A DNA stretch of 64,000 nt. Source: JAFGOG01 sp034429215 (GTDB lineage: Bacteria; Chloroflexota; Anaerolineae; JAAYZQ01). The notes beneath the pieces were generated by a model. That model searched no databases and was not told the DNA's origin. It worked only from the letters and a program-made list of their open reading frames with translations. A program made the translations under genes and the position numbers. The stretch is from positions 1 to 64,000 of the forward strand of contig DAOUGI010000044.1 of the NCBI GenBank assembly GCA_034429215.1. Reading direction: 5' to 3'. Positions within the stretch are counted from its first letter, which is position 1; each line of letters starts with the position of its first letter. Below are positions 16,761 to 24,651 of the stretch, piece after piece.

Positions 16761-17146
16761 GCGACGAGACCGATGCCCGCACCACCGTCGGCGACCTGCG
16801 GCAGGCGGTGGCCGACTTTGTCAACGCCCGCGACTGGCGGCCGTTTCACACCGCCAAGAACCTGAGCATGTCGATCGCCATCGAGGCGGCGGAGCTGATG
16901 GAGCATTTCCAGTGGCTGACCCCCGACGAGACGCAGGCCACCCTGGACAAGCCGGCCGAGCGCGCGGCCGTGGCCGACGAGCTGGCCGACATTGTGATCT
17001 ATTGCCTCAGCCTGAGCAACGCCCTTGACCTGGACGTCAGCGCGGCGGTGCTTGGCAAGCTGCGGACCAACGAGCATCGCTACCCAGCCGACGAGTTCCG
17101 GGGCCGCTTTCGCCGGCCGGAGCGGGACAAGGGCGGCAAGGACTGA
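16757..17146 (+). CDS. MazG-like nucleotide pyrophosphohydrolase
   Basis: A 129-residue all-alpha NTP pyrophosphatase. The metal-binding residues are visible as EAAELMEHFQW (ExxE) and VADELADIVIYCL (ExxD), spaced as in the MazG/RS21-C6 group. It should hydrolyse (d)NTPs to monophosphates, perhaps removing altered nucleotides. The GTG start at 16757 overlaps the previous stop as GTGA. Coupling with a putative DNA-repair radical SAM protein suggests a shared role in nucleotide or DNA quality control, which is inference. Confidence 0.87.
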   Translation: MSDETDARTTVGDLRQAVADFVNARDWRPFHTAKNLSMSIAIEAAELMEHFQWLTPDETQATLDKPAERAAVADELADIVIYCLSLSNALDLDVSAAVLGKLRTNEHRYPADEFRGRFRRPERDKGGKD

Positions 17147-17228
17147 CAGCAACAAGACGGCCCTGTGGGAGCTGAACCAACGGCTTCTCGGGCTTACTCC
17201 GAACGACCACAGGCAGCGCTGCCGTGCC

Positions 17229-17379
17229 CAGGGCAAACGCATTTGACCGCCGGTGACAGGGCGAGGCATCCAGGGAGCCGGTTTTGGGTTTGAATTCTGC
17301 GCTGCAAGGGGCAAATCGAGGCTGCACAAGTGACAGCGCGGATGCCTCGCCCCTACAAAACCCAAATGCGTTTACCCTG
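17229..17379. mobile_element. 151-bp inverted-repeat element (MITE-like) with 10-bp target duplication
   Basis: The ends are CAGGGCAAACGCATTTG (17229-17245) and CAAATGCGTTTACCCTG (17363-17379), inverted copies with one mismatch in 17. A second inner pair, GGGCGAGGCATCC and GGATGCCTCGCCC, extends the symmetry. CTGCCGTGCC occurs perfectly and immediately outside both ends (17219-17228 and 17380-17389), as expected for a target-site duplication. There is no gene inside. This is a probable miniature inverted-repeat element moved by a transposase encoded elsewhere. Confidence 0.8.
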
Positions 17380-17467
17380 CTGCCGTGCCGGCTGACGCTT
17401 GACGTTGGTGTGATTGGCGTTGCGCAGCGACCGACGCGCTCACCTCCCACGATCTGACCTCGCCGAT

Positions 17468-17496
17468 TTGACGCCCCCTCTCACCGGTGGTAGAAT
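17468..17496 (+). promoter_or_regulatory. Promoter of the TetR-RND operon
   Basis: TTGACG (17468-17473) and TAGAAT (17491-17496) with a 17-base spacer, followed at once by the palindromic operator at 17507-17524. Confidence 0.7.
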
Positions 17497-17506
17497 CGTC
17501 CCTTGC

Positions 17507-17524
17507 ACTGAACGAACGTTCAGT
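17507..17524. promoter_or_regulatory. TetR-family operator
   Basis: ACTGAACG-AA-CGTTCAGT is a perfect 8-bp inverted repeat with a 2-base centre. It starts 11 bases after the -10 box, over the expected transcription start, where bound repressor would block transcription. The next gene encodes a TetR-type repressor, so autoregulation is likely. Confidence 0.75.
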
Positions 17525-17550
17525 CAGGATTACCGGCAGGGAGGTATGGA

Positions 17551-18180
17551 ATGCCCGAAGAAAAACCGGCCGCCGGGCGCCAGCGCATCCTCGATCAGGC
17601 GCTGCGGCTCTTTTCGGCCCACGGCTATCACGGCGTGTCGATCCGCGACATTGCCCAGGCGTGCGAGCTGTCGAACGCGGTCCTGTACTACCACTTTGGC
17701 AGCAAGCGAAACCTGTACTTTGAGGTGCTGAAGGAGCACATCTCGACGCTGACCCGCCACCTGCGGGAGGCGGGCACGATCGGCGGCTCTTGCCGCGAGC
17801 GGCTGGCCAACATGGCCCGCGCCTACGCGGAGATGATCCTGGAGTACCAGGATACCGCACAGCTCATGCTGCGCGATCTGGCCCAGTTCGATTGGGAGGA
17901 GATCATGCAGATGCTGCCCGGCTTGCAGCTACAAGCCCCTTCGGCCATCGCGGCGGTCGTGGAAGAAGGCATCGCCAACGGGGAGGTGCGGGAGCTGGAC
18001 GCACGCCGGGTGGAGATCCTGCTGATGGGCATGATCAGCACCCTGGTCGCTTTCCGGGGCAGGCAGCCGGGCGTAACTACTACCCTGGACGAAGACGTGG
18101 ACCTGGTTATTGACGTCCTGTTCGAAGGCATCGGGCCGTCACCATCTGGTGTGCAAGACAAAGGAGAGGTTTCCGAATGA
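17551..18180 (+). CDS. TetR/AcrR-family transcriptional repressor
   Basis: A 209-residue regulator with the TetR DNA-binding domain at residues 10-56: ILDQALRLFSAHGYHGVS, then the helix-turn-helix SIRDIAQACELSNAVLYYHF and the typical GSKRNLYFEVL. The C-terminal helical domain should bind a ligand and dimerise. An 18-bp palindrome lies over its own promoter. The gene overlaps the RND transporter gene by four bases (ATGA), so it very probably controls that pump in response to a small molecule, perhaps one the pump exports. Confidence 0.92.
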   Translation: MPEEKPAAGRQRILDQALRLFSAHGYHGVSIRDIAQACELSNAVLYYHFGSKRNLYFEVLKEHISTLTRHLREAGTIGGSCRERLANMARAYAEMILEYQDTAQLMLRDLAQFDWEEIMQMLPGLQLQAPSAIAAVVEEGIANGEVRELDARRVEILLMGMISTLVAFRGRQPGVTTTLDEDVDLVIDVLFEGIGPSPSGVQDKGEVSE

Positions 18181-21100
18181 TCGCATCGCTCATCGACCGC
18201 TTGACCCGCGCTGCGCTGCGCTACAAGTGGGTTACCCTCGGCCTGGCGCTCCTGGCGCTGGCCGCGGGCGTCGTGGCCGTGACCCAGCTAAAGCAGGAGC
18301 TGATCCCCTCGATGGATTTTCCGGCGAATATCGTGCTCGCGCTCAATCCGGGCGCCAAGGCAGAGGCGGTAAGCGAACAGGTGACCATACCTATCGAAGA
18401 GGCCGTCCAAGGGATCGAAGGGGTGGTCAGCGTCCAGTCCACGACGTCGGACGGCGTGGCCTATGTCATGATCATGAACGAGTTCGGCCAGGACCAGGAG
18501 GCGCTTCGCGCCAAGGTCCAGGCCGCGGTTGAAGGGCTCACCTATCCGGCCGGCATGGAGACGCCGCAACTGCTCGCCTTTGGCATGGACGATCTGCCCC
18601 TGGTGTACGCCAGCGTCTCCGCCGACCGGCCGCTGGCAGAGCTGAAGGACCTGGTCGAGTCGGAGATCGCACCGGCGCTCAAAGAGGTGCCGGGCGTCGC
18701 CGCAGTGCAGGTCAGCGGCGGGCAGGAGCTTCCGGCCGAGCCTGCCCCGACCCAGGAACCGGCGGCACAGCCGACGCCAGAGCCGGCGCCGACGGCAGAA
18801 CCGACGCCGACCACTGCGCCGGCCGGCGGCGGGTCGGCGCTGCCGCTCATGTGGCGGGCTGCCGGGCAAGCACAGGGCATCAACCTGTCCGCAGCCGGCG
18901 ACGTGACCCCCCAGATCATGCGGCAGATGGCCGGCGCGGCGCCCCAACTGCTGGAGATGCTCACGGCGGAGAACCTCCGCGATTTCTCGCCCGAGGTGCT
19001 GGCCTGGCTGCCGGCGAGCTATATCGAAACACTGGATGCCGAGCTGCGGGCCGAGCTTGACGAGCTAGCCCAGACGGCGGGCGGGCTGGGGGCGCTGGCC
19101 GTCGAGGCAGAGGCCGAAGCGGCGGAACTGGCCGCCAATGCGCCGCCGCTGAGCGGCGGCTGGGTCCAGCAGGCGGAGGGGGGCATGGCAGGTCCCGTTT
19201 TTGAAACCGCCGCCGACCTGATCACCAGCGGTTATGCCGACAGCGCCGCCGGGCTGCTCAACCTGCTCGTGGCGAACATGCCGCAGGCACCCCAATTGAT
19301 GGCCGACCTGACGCCGGATGTGGTCGCCTGGCTGGTGGGGCAGGAGCCGAGCTTCCTGGAGGATCTAGGCCCGGCCGGCCTGCGGATGCTGTCGCCGGCG
19401 GTGCTTTCTTCACTGCCGGAAAGCTTTTACGCAGGGCTCGATGCCGACCTGCGCGCCGAGCTGCAGGGGATCGCCAGCGGCACAGTGACGGCGTTCATCC
19501 CTGAGAACACGATCGCCACGGTGAATGGAAACCCGGGCCTGCTCCTGATGATCTACAAGGACGGCGAGGCCAACACGGTCTCGACCAGCCACGACCTGTA
19601 TGACAAGATGGAGGCGATCGAGGCGGCCTATCCCGGCCTGCGCTTCGACGTGACCTTTGAGCAGGCGTCGTTCATCGAAGAGTCGATCAGCGGCGTGACC
19701 CGCGAGGGCTCGCTGGGCGCGTTCTTTGCCGTGATCGTCATTCTCATCTTCCTGAGCGGCACGATCAAGGGGCGTTATCGGCCGGCGTGGCGCAGCACCC
19801 TGGTGGCGGGGGTCAGCATCCCGCTGTCGGTGGCCATTGCCTTTGCTCTGCTCAAGTGGCTGCCGCCGGTCACCGACCTGGCCCTGGTTCCCCTGGCAAG
19901 CGCCACACAGGGTATCCCGGTGCTGGGCACCATCGTCACGCTGATCCACCGCCTCTTCCCGGCCAGCTTTACCCTGAACGTGATAACCCTGTCGGGCATG
20001 ACCGTCGCCGTCGGACGGGTGGTGGACGACTCGATCGTCGTCCTGGAGAATATCTACCGCCACATCCAGCGCGGCGAAGATCGCCGGCAGGCGGTCGTGG
20101 TGGGCGTGCGCGACGTGTCGATCGCCATCTTGTCCTCGACGGTGACGACGATGGTCGTGTTTCTGCCGATCGGCCTGATCGGCGGGATGGTGGGGCAATT
20201 CTTCCTGCCCTTTGGCGTCACGGTGGCCTATGCTCTGGGATCCAGCTTTCTCGTCGCGGTGACGGTTGTGCCGCTGCTGGCCTACCTGCTCATCCGCAAG
20301 GAGAACCTGCCCGAGGTAAAAGAGACCAACCTGCAACGCTGGTACACGCCGGCCCTGCAGTGGGCGCTAAAGCACCGGGCCGTGGTCCTCCTCGTCGCCG
20401 GCGTGCTGTTCGCCGGCAGCATGTTCCTGCTGGCCCGGCAGCCGCGCGCCCTCATGCCCGAGATGGGCGAGCCGCGCATCTCGGTGTCGGTCGACCTGCC
20501 CGAAGGCGCGGCGATGTCCGAAACGGCCGTGTTGGTGGCCGAGTTCGAGCAGTCACTGGAAGGGGTGGCGGGGCTGGGCACGATCCAGAGCGAGGTCGGC
20601 TCGGCCGGCGGCATGATGGGCATGGCGGCCCAGATGCTCGGCATGGGCGGCAGCGTAGACCAGGGCCTGGCGAACACCGCCATCGGCGTGCAGAATGCCG
20701 GCCAGATTGACGAGGTGACCGTTACGGTCCGCCAGAAAGCCGACCAGGTGTTTGGCGCGGACAATGTTACGGTGTCCGGGGGCTCGTTCATGTCATCGGC
20801 CATGTCCGGCTTTTCGCTGATTCTGTCGGGCGACCCGGATCGGCTGGCCGCGGTCAACGCCGATGTGCTCGCCACCCTGGAAGGGATCGATGGGCTGGCC
20901 AACGTCACCGGCAACCTGGCCGAAGGGAATCTCATCCTGCGCGTGGACGGCCGGCCGTCGGTCGAATACACCGGCGAACTGGAGACCCAGGATGCGATGG
21001 GCCTGACCAGCGCCGCCAAGGCCAAGGTGCAGGCCATGCTCCCCCCCGACATCACGGCCAGCGAAGGGTACCAATCCGAGGCGCAGACGCAGGGGTTCCA

Positions 21101-21629
21101 GGAGGCCGTGCAGGCCATGCTGATCTCGATCATCGCCGTTTACCTGGTGATGGTCATCACCTTCCGCTCCTTTGTCCACCCCTTTACCATCCTGGTCAGC
21201 CTGCCGCTGGCCGTCATCGGCGCGGCCCTTGCCCTGTGGCTCACCAGCGGCGTGGTCGGGCTGCCGGTGCTGGTGGGGCTGATGATGCTGGTCGGCATCG
21301 TCGTGACCAACGCCATCGTGCTGATCGACCGGGTGCAGACCAACCGCAAGGAACGGGGCATGGACGCCCGCGAGGCGCTGGTGGAAGGCGGGCGGACCCG
21401 GCTCAGGCCGATCCTGATGACGGCCATCGCCACCATCCTGGCCCTGCTGCCGCTGGCCATCGGCTTTACCGACAGCTCGTTCGTGGCATCCGAGCTGGCC
21501 ACGGTGGTGATCGGTGGGCTGCTGACCTCGACCCTGCTGACGCTGGTGATCGTGCCGGTGATCTATAGCCTGCTGGACCGGGTGGCCACGATGAGGCGCA
21601 AGAAGCAGGAGGCCGCGCCTCGGGGGTGA
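18177..21629 (+). CDS. RND-family transporter with an inserted domain in the first periplasmic-type loop
   Basis: A 1150-residue RND permease: TM1 near 20-40, twelve helices in all, the proton-relay pair in VGRVVDDSIVVLENIYRH (TM4), and the second half with TM7 (VVLLVAGVLFAGSMF) and TM10-12. The first large extracytoplasmic loop is unusual: after EVPGVAAVQVSGG comes a Pro/Thr/Glu-rich linker (about 182-220) and some 220 residues of helical segments with an internal repeat (DAELRAEL and DADLRAEL units) in place of the usual TolC-docking subdomain. No adaptor (MFP) or TolC gene is near, in keeping with a cell without a classical outer membrane. Substrate unknown; likely drug or lipid export. 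Confidence 0.9.
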   Translation: MIASLIDRLTRAALRYKWVTLGLALLALAAGVVAVTQLKQELIPSMDFPANIVLALNPGAKAEAVSEQVTIPIEEAVQGIEGVVSVQSTTSDGVAYVMIMNEFGQDQEALRAKVQAAVEGLTYPAGMETPQLLAFGMDDLPLVYASVSADRPLAELKDLVESEIAPALKEVPGVAAVQVSGGQELPAEPAPTQEPAAQPTPEPAPTAEPTPTTAPAGGGSALPLMWRAAGQAQGINLSAAGDVTPQIMRQMAGAAPQLLEMLTAENLRDFSPEVLAWLPASYIETLDAELRAELDELAQTAGGLGALAVEAEAEAAELAANAPPLSGGWVQQAEGGMAGPVFETAADLITSGYADSAAGLLNLLVANMPQAPQLMADLTPDVVAWLVGQEPSFLEDLGPAGLRMLSPAVLSSLPESFYAGLDADLRAELQGIASGTVTAFIPENTIATVNGNPGLLLMIYKDGEANTVSTSHDLYDKMEAIEAAYPGLRFDVTFEQASFIEESISGVTREGSLGAFFAVIVILIFLSGTIKGRYRPAWRSTLVAGVSIPLSVAIAFALLKWLPPVTDLALVPLASATQGIPVLGTIVTLIHRLFPASFTLNVITLSGMTVAVGRVVDDSIVVLENIYRHIQRGEDRRQAVVVGVRDVSIAILSSTVTTMVVFLPIGLIGGMVGQFFLPFGVTVAYALGSSFLVAVTVVPLLAYLLIRKENLPEVKETNLQRWYTPALQWALKHRAVVLLVAGVLFAGSMFLLARQPRALMPEMGEPRISVSVDLPEGAAMSETAVLVAEFEQSLEGVAGLGTIQSEVGSAGGMMGMAAQMLGMGGSVDQGLANTAIGVQNAGQIDEVTVTVRQKADQVFGADNVTVSGGSFMSSAMSGFSLILSGDPDRLAAVNADVLATLEGIDGLANVTGNLAEGNLILRVDGRPSVEYTGELETQDAMGLTSAAKAKVQAMLPPDITASEGYQSEAQTQGFQEAVQAMLISIIAVYLVMVITFRSFVHPFTILVSLPLAVIGAALALWLTSGVVGLPVLVGLMMLVGIVVTNAIVLIDRVQTNRKERGMDAREALVEGGRTRLRPILMTAIATILALLPLAIGFTDSSFVASELATVVIGGLLTSTLLTLVIVPVIYSLLDRVATMRRKKQEAAPRG

Positions 21630-21703
21630 GGCTCAAAAGCCGGTGGAACAGCCTGTTATTCAGGCAGAGGTAAGGGGTTGTCATCCACAACGCAGGAGTG
21701 AAC

Positions 21704-21733
21704 TTGACACATACACAGATGTAGGTGTATACT
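21704..21733 (+). promoter_or_regulatory. Promoter and operator of the second toxin-antitoxin operon
   Basis: TTGACA (21704-21709) and TATACT (21728-21733) with an 18-base spacer. The spacer and -10 box contain an inverted repeat, ATACAC (21711-21716) and GTGTAT (21725-21730), well placed for autorepression by the ribbon-helix-helix antitoxin. Confidence 0.7.
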
Positions 21734-21750
21734 CCTGGTTGGAGGTGATG

Positions 21751-22050
21751 ATGAGTACCTTGTATCGAACGCAGCTACTGCTGGAATCTGAGCAACATCA
21801 GACTCTGGCAGAGATTGCCCAGCGGGAAGGCCGGAGCATCTCCGAGCTAGTGCGCGAGATATTGCGGGAGCACCTGAGCGAAAGGGACCAGGAGACCCAA
21901 AAGCAGCAGGAGATCCAAGCGCTTGAAAAGCTGGCGCAGATCCGTGAACGGCTGGAACAACAATATGGGGTGTATCAGGGCGATCTGTTGGCCGAAGTGA
22001 GAGCCGAACGGGAAGAAGAGATAGAACGCACGTGGCGAGGTGATGCGTGA
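21751..22050 (+). CDS. Ribbon-helix-helix-type antitoxin
   Basis: About 99 residues. The N-terminal stretch STLYRTQLLLESEQHQTLAE is the beta strand and first helix of an RHH (CopG-like) domain, with REGRSISELVREILREHL as the second helix; a charged, coiled-coil-like C-terminal arm (QKQQEIQALEKLAQIRERLEQ in part) would wrap the toxin. It should neutralise the PIN toxin and bind the operator in its promoter. Two ATGs stand in tandem (21748 and 21751); the second has better spacing to GGAGGT. The stop codon overlaps the toxin GTG start. Confidence 0.82.
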   Translation: MSTLYRTQLLLESEQHQTLAEIAQREGRSISELVREILREHLSERDQETQKQQEIQALEKLAQIRERLEQQYGVYQGDLLAEVRAEREEEIERTWRGDA

Positions 22051-22484
22051 GTGTGGTCATCGATGCCAACCTGGTCGCTGCGGTTGTTTTGCCTCTGCCT
22101 TACTCCGACCGGGCAATGCAGATGCTAACCGAATGGAAACGGGCCGGGGTTGGACTGTTCGCCCCATTGCTCATGGAGTATGAAGTGGCAGCCATATTGC
22201 GCCGGGCGGTCGTCGCCGGCTGGCTGACTGATGATGCGGCAGTCGAGGCGATGGGCATGATCCTGGCTCTGAACATCCGCTGTCTGCCTCCTACACCCGG
22301 CCTGCACGAACAGGCCTTACATTGGGCACAACGGCTTGGGCATTCCAAGACCTACGATGCCCATTACCTGGCCCTGGCCGAACAAGAAGGGCTCGAGATG
22401 TGGACGGCCGATAGGCGACTGGCAAACGGCGCGCGACAGGTTGGGGTTTCTTGGGTGCGTTGGGTTGGTGAAGTTGAAGTGTAA
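22047..22484 (+). CDS. PIN-domain toxin (VapC-like)
   Basis: A 145-residue PIN-domain ribonuclease: first Asp in SVVIDANLVAAVV, Glu in MEYEVAAILRRA, then KTYDAHYLALAE and the last acidic site in MWTADRRLANGA. These four acidic positions match the VapC active site. The GTG start overlaps the antitoxin stop (GTGA). With the upstream RHH gene it forms a type II toxin-antitoxin module; the RNA target, often tRNA or rRNA in VapC proteins, is unknown. Confidence 0.87.
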   Translation: MSVVIDANLVAAVVLPLPYSDRAMQMLTEWKRAGVGLFAPLLMEYEVAAILRRAVVAGWLTDDAAVEAMGMILALNIRCLPPTPGLHEQALHWAQRLGHSKTYDAHYLALAEQEGLEMWTADRRLANGARQVGVSWVRWVGEVEV

Positions 22485-22496
22485 GAGGAGAAAGAC

Positions 22497-24641
22497 ATGG
22501 CAAAAGACAGCGCGTCCTATCAGCCGGCGCTGCGCGATATGTTCCGGCTGGAGGTTCCTTTCGATGTCAACGTGTCGCCCAAAGGCGGGCGGGCGGCGAT
22601 TACCGTGCGCACCGCCAACTGGAAAGATAACCGCTACGACCAGATCTGTCACGTGTACGACGTGGCGACCGGCGCTACCCACCAGATCAACCGGACGGGC
22701 AGCGTCAACCAGGCAGAGTGGGTCGACGATCAGACGCTGGCGCTGCTGAAGGAAGGGCCGGGCGACGACGACAAGGCGCAGATCTGGCTGTATGAGGGCC
22801 TGGTCGGCGAGGGCTGGGCGGTGACCGGCCACAAGACCGGGGTGGAGTGGTTCAAGCCGTTTGCCGGCGGCCTGCTGTTCAGGGCGCGCCACCCCGAGCG
22901 GCAGGAAAAGAAACCACGCGCCGACCGCTTTGGCAAGCTCGCCCATTTCGAGCAGGAGGAGAGCGCTGCGGCGCTCTATTACACCGGGCCGGCGGAAATG
23001 CGCCGGCACCGGGCGCAGGTCAAAGACGCCACCGAGGACGAGGCCAAGGAGCTGGCGCCGCCGGTGGCGGAGCTGAGCCGGCTGCTGCCCCAGCCGCTGT
23101 CGATCCAGGGGGTGATCCCCTCGCCGGCCGGCGACGCGGTGTATATCAACTGCCAGACGCGGGATGACCTGGTCTATTATCGCCAGACCAGCGCCTATCG
23201 CCTCAAGCTCGACGCCGGGGCGGCGCTGGCAGAGCATGTACGGCGCGAAAAGGTGAGGCAAGCGGAAAAGAAGGACCAGCCGGCTTCTGAAGGTCAGGAT
23301 GAGGAGAAGGAGGACCTGTCTTACCTGGGCGAGATGGCGCGGCTCAACCTGCCCCGCGCCGCCACGGTGGCGGCCGTCTCGCCGGACGGGCGCAAGCTGC
23401 TGGTGGCCTATAAGGAGCGCGACGACAAGATGTACACCCGCCAGGATCTATGGATCATCGACCTGGAGGCAGCGCTGCAGGCTGCCGACGCGGACGCCTT
23501 TCTGGCGGCGATGCGCAACATCTCGGCCGCCCTCGACCAGATGATCATCAGCGTGTATTGGGTGGAGAGCGGCATCTTTGTCCTGTACGCGGACCACGTC
23601 CGGCTGCGGGCGGCGCGCCTGGGAGAGGATGGGCAGTGCACGCCCCTGGATCTGCAGGGGCTATTCCCCACGATGGATTTTCACATCTCGGCGGCCGGGA
23701 TCATCGGCTTTGCCGGAGCCAACGCCAAGACATTCTCGGAGGCGTACCTGGCCGAGCCCGGCCGCGATGGCGCAGAGTGGCGACTGAAACGGCTGACCGA
23801 TTATGGCCGGGCGGTGGAAAGCTGGGACCTGGGCACGGTGGAGACGATCCGCTGGACGAGCAGGGACGGGGCCGAGATCGAGGGCGTGCTGCACAAGCCG
23901 TCGGACTTTGATCCGGCCAAGAAGTACCCGCTCGTGTTCGTGGTCCATGGCGGGCCGATGTGGTTCTCGGAAGAGTACCTGCTCACCGACGATGACATGG
24001 CCTACCACCCGGTGGTGCAGTTTGTCAACAAGGGCGTGCTGGTGCTCAAGCCCAACTATCGGGGCTCGATCGGGCGCGGGCAGGCCTTTGCCGAGCTGAA
24101 CGTGAACAACCTGGGCGTCGGCGACCTGTGGGACCTGGAGAGCGCCATCGACCACCTGGCCGGGCTGGGGTGGGTGGACGCCGGCCGGGTCGGCTGCATG
24201 GGCTGGTCGCAGGGCGGCTATATCTCGGCCTTTGCCGGCCTGCACTCGGAAAGGTTCAAGGCGGTGTCGGTGGGAGCGGGCATCGCCGACTGGTACACCT
24301 ATCACATCAGCAACGACATCCCCGACTTTACCGCCGATTACCTGTCGGGCTCGCCGTTCCGCGACCGCGAGCTGTATGTGAAGACGGCGCCCATCAGCAA
24401 CCTGGCCAACGCCAAGACGCCGATGCTGATCCAGCACGGCACGGAGGACCGGCGCGTGCCGCTGTCCAACGCTACGGAGCTGTACCGCGGCCTGAAGGAG
24501 ATGGGCGTGGCGGTGGAGCTGTTTGTCTTTCCCGGCATGGGCCACCCGATCACCAAGCCGCGCGAAAACCACGCCGTGATGCACCAGAACCTGGCCTGGT
24601 TCAGCCACTACCTTTTGGGCGAAGAGCTGGAGCTGGAATAG
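22497..24641 (+). CDS. S9-family serine peptidase (acylaminoacyl-peptidase type)
   Basis: A 714-residue prolyl-oligopeptidase-family enzyme. The N-terminal part (about 1-430) is a beta-propeller (repeated strands such as NVSPKGGRAAITV and AAVSPDGRKLLVAY), and the C-terminal alpha/beta-hydrolase domain has VFVVHGGPMWF, the nucleophile in MGWSQGGYISA (Ser near 570), Asp in GTEDRRVP and His in PGMGHPITK. A charged insertion (EKKDQPASEGQDEEKED) lies in the propeller. No signal peptide, so cytoplasmic. It should trim short peptides. It starts 12 bp after the toxin gene, with a GAGGAG site, and leads a run of genes to 31.1 kb. Confidence 0.92.
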   Translation: MAKDSASYQPALRDMFRLEVPFDVNVSPKGGRAAITVRTANWKDNRYDQICHVYDVATGATHQINRTGSVNQAEWVDDQTLALLKEGPGDDDKAQIWLYEGLVGEGWAVTGHKTGVEWFKPFAGGLLFRARHPERQEKKPRADRFGKLAHFEQEESAAALYYTGPAEMRRHRAQVKDATEDEAKELAPPVAELSRLLPQPLSIQGVIPSPAGDAVYINCQTRDDLVYYRQTSAYRLKLDAGAALAEHVRREKVRQAEKKDQPASEGQDEEKEDLSYLGEMARLNLPRAATVAAVSPDGRKLLVAYKERDDKMYTRQDLWIIDLEAALQAADADAFLAAMRNISAALDQMIISVYWVESGIFVLYADHVRLRAARLGEDGQCTPLDLQGLFPTMDFHISAAGIIGFAGANAKTFSEAYLAEPGRDGAEWRLKRLTDYGRAVESWDLGTVETIRWTSRDGAEIEGVLHKPSDFDPAKKYPLVFVVHGGPMWFSEEYLLTDDDMAYHPVVQFVNKGVLVLKPNYRGSIGRGQAFAELNVNNLGVGDLWDLESAIDHLAGLGWVDAGRVGCMGWSQGGYISAFAGLHSERFKAVSVGAGIADWYTYHISNDIPDFTADYLSGSPFRDRELYVKTAPISNLANAKTPMLIQHGTEDRRVPLSNATELYRGLKEMGVAVELFVFPGMGHPITKPRENHAVMHQNLAWFSHYLLGEELELE

Positions 24642-24651
24642 GGGGGCGGCC

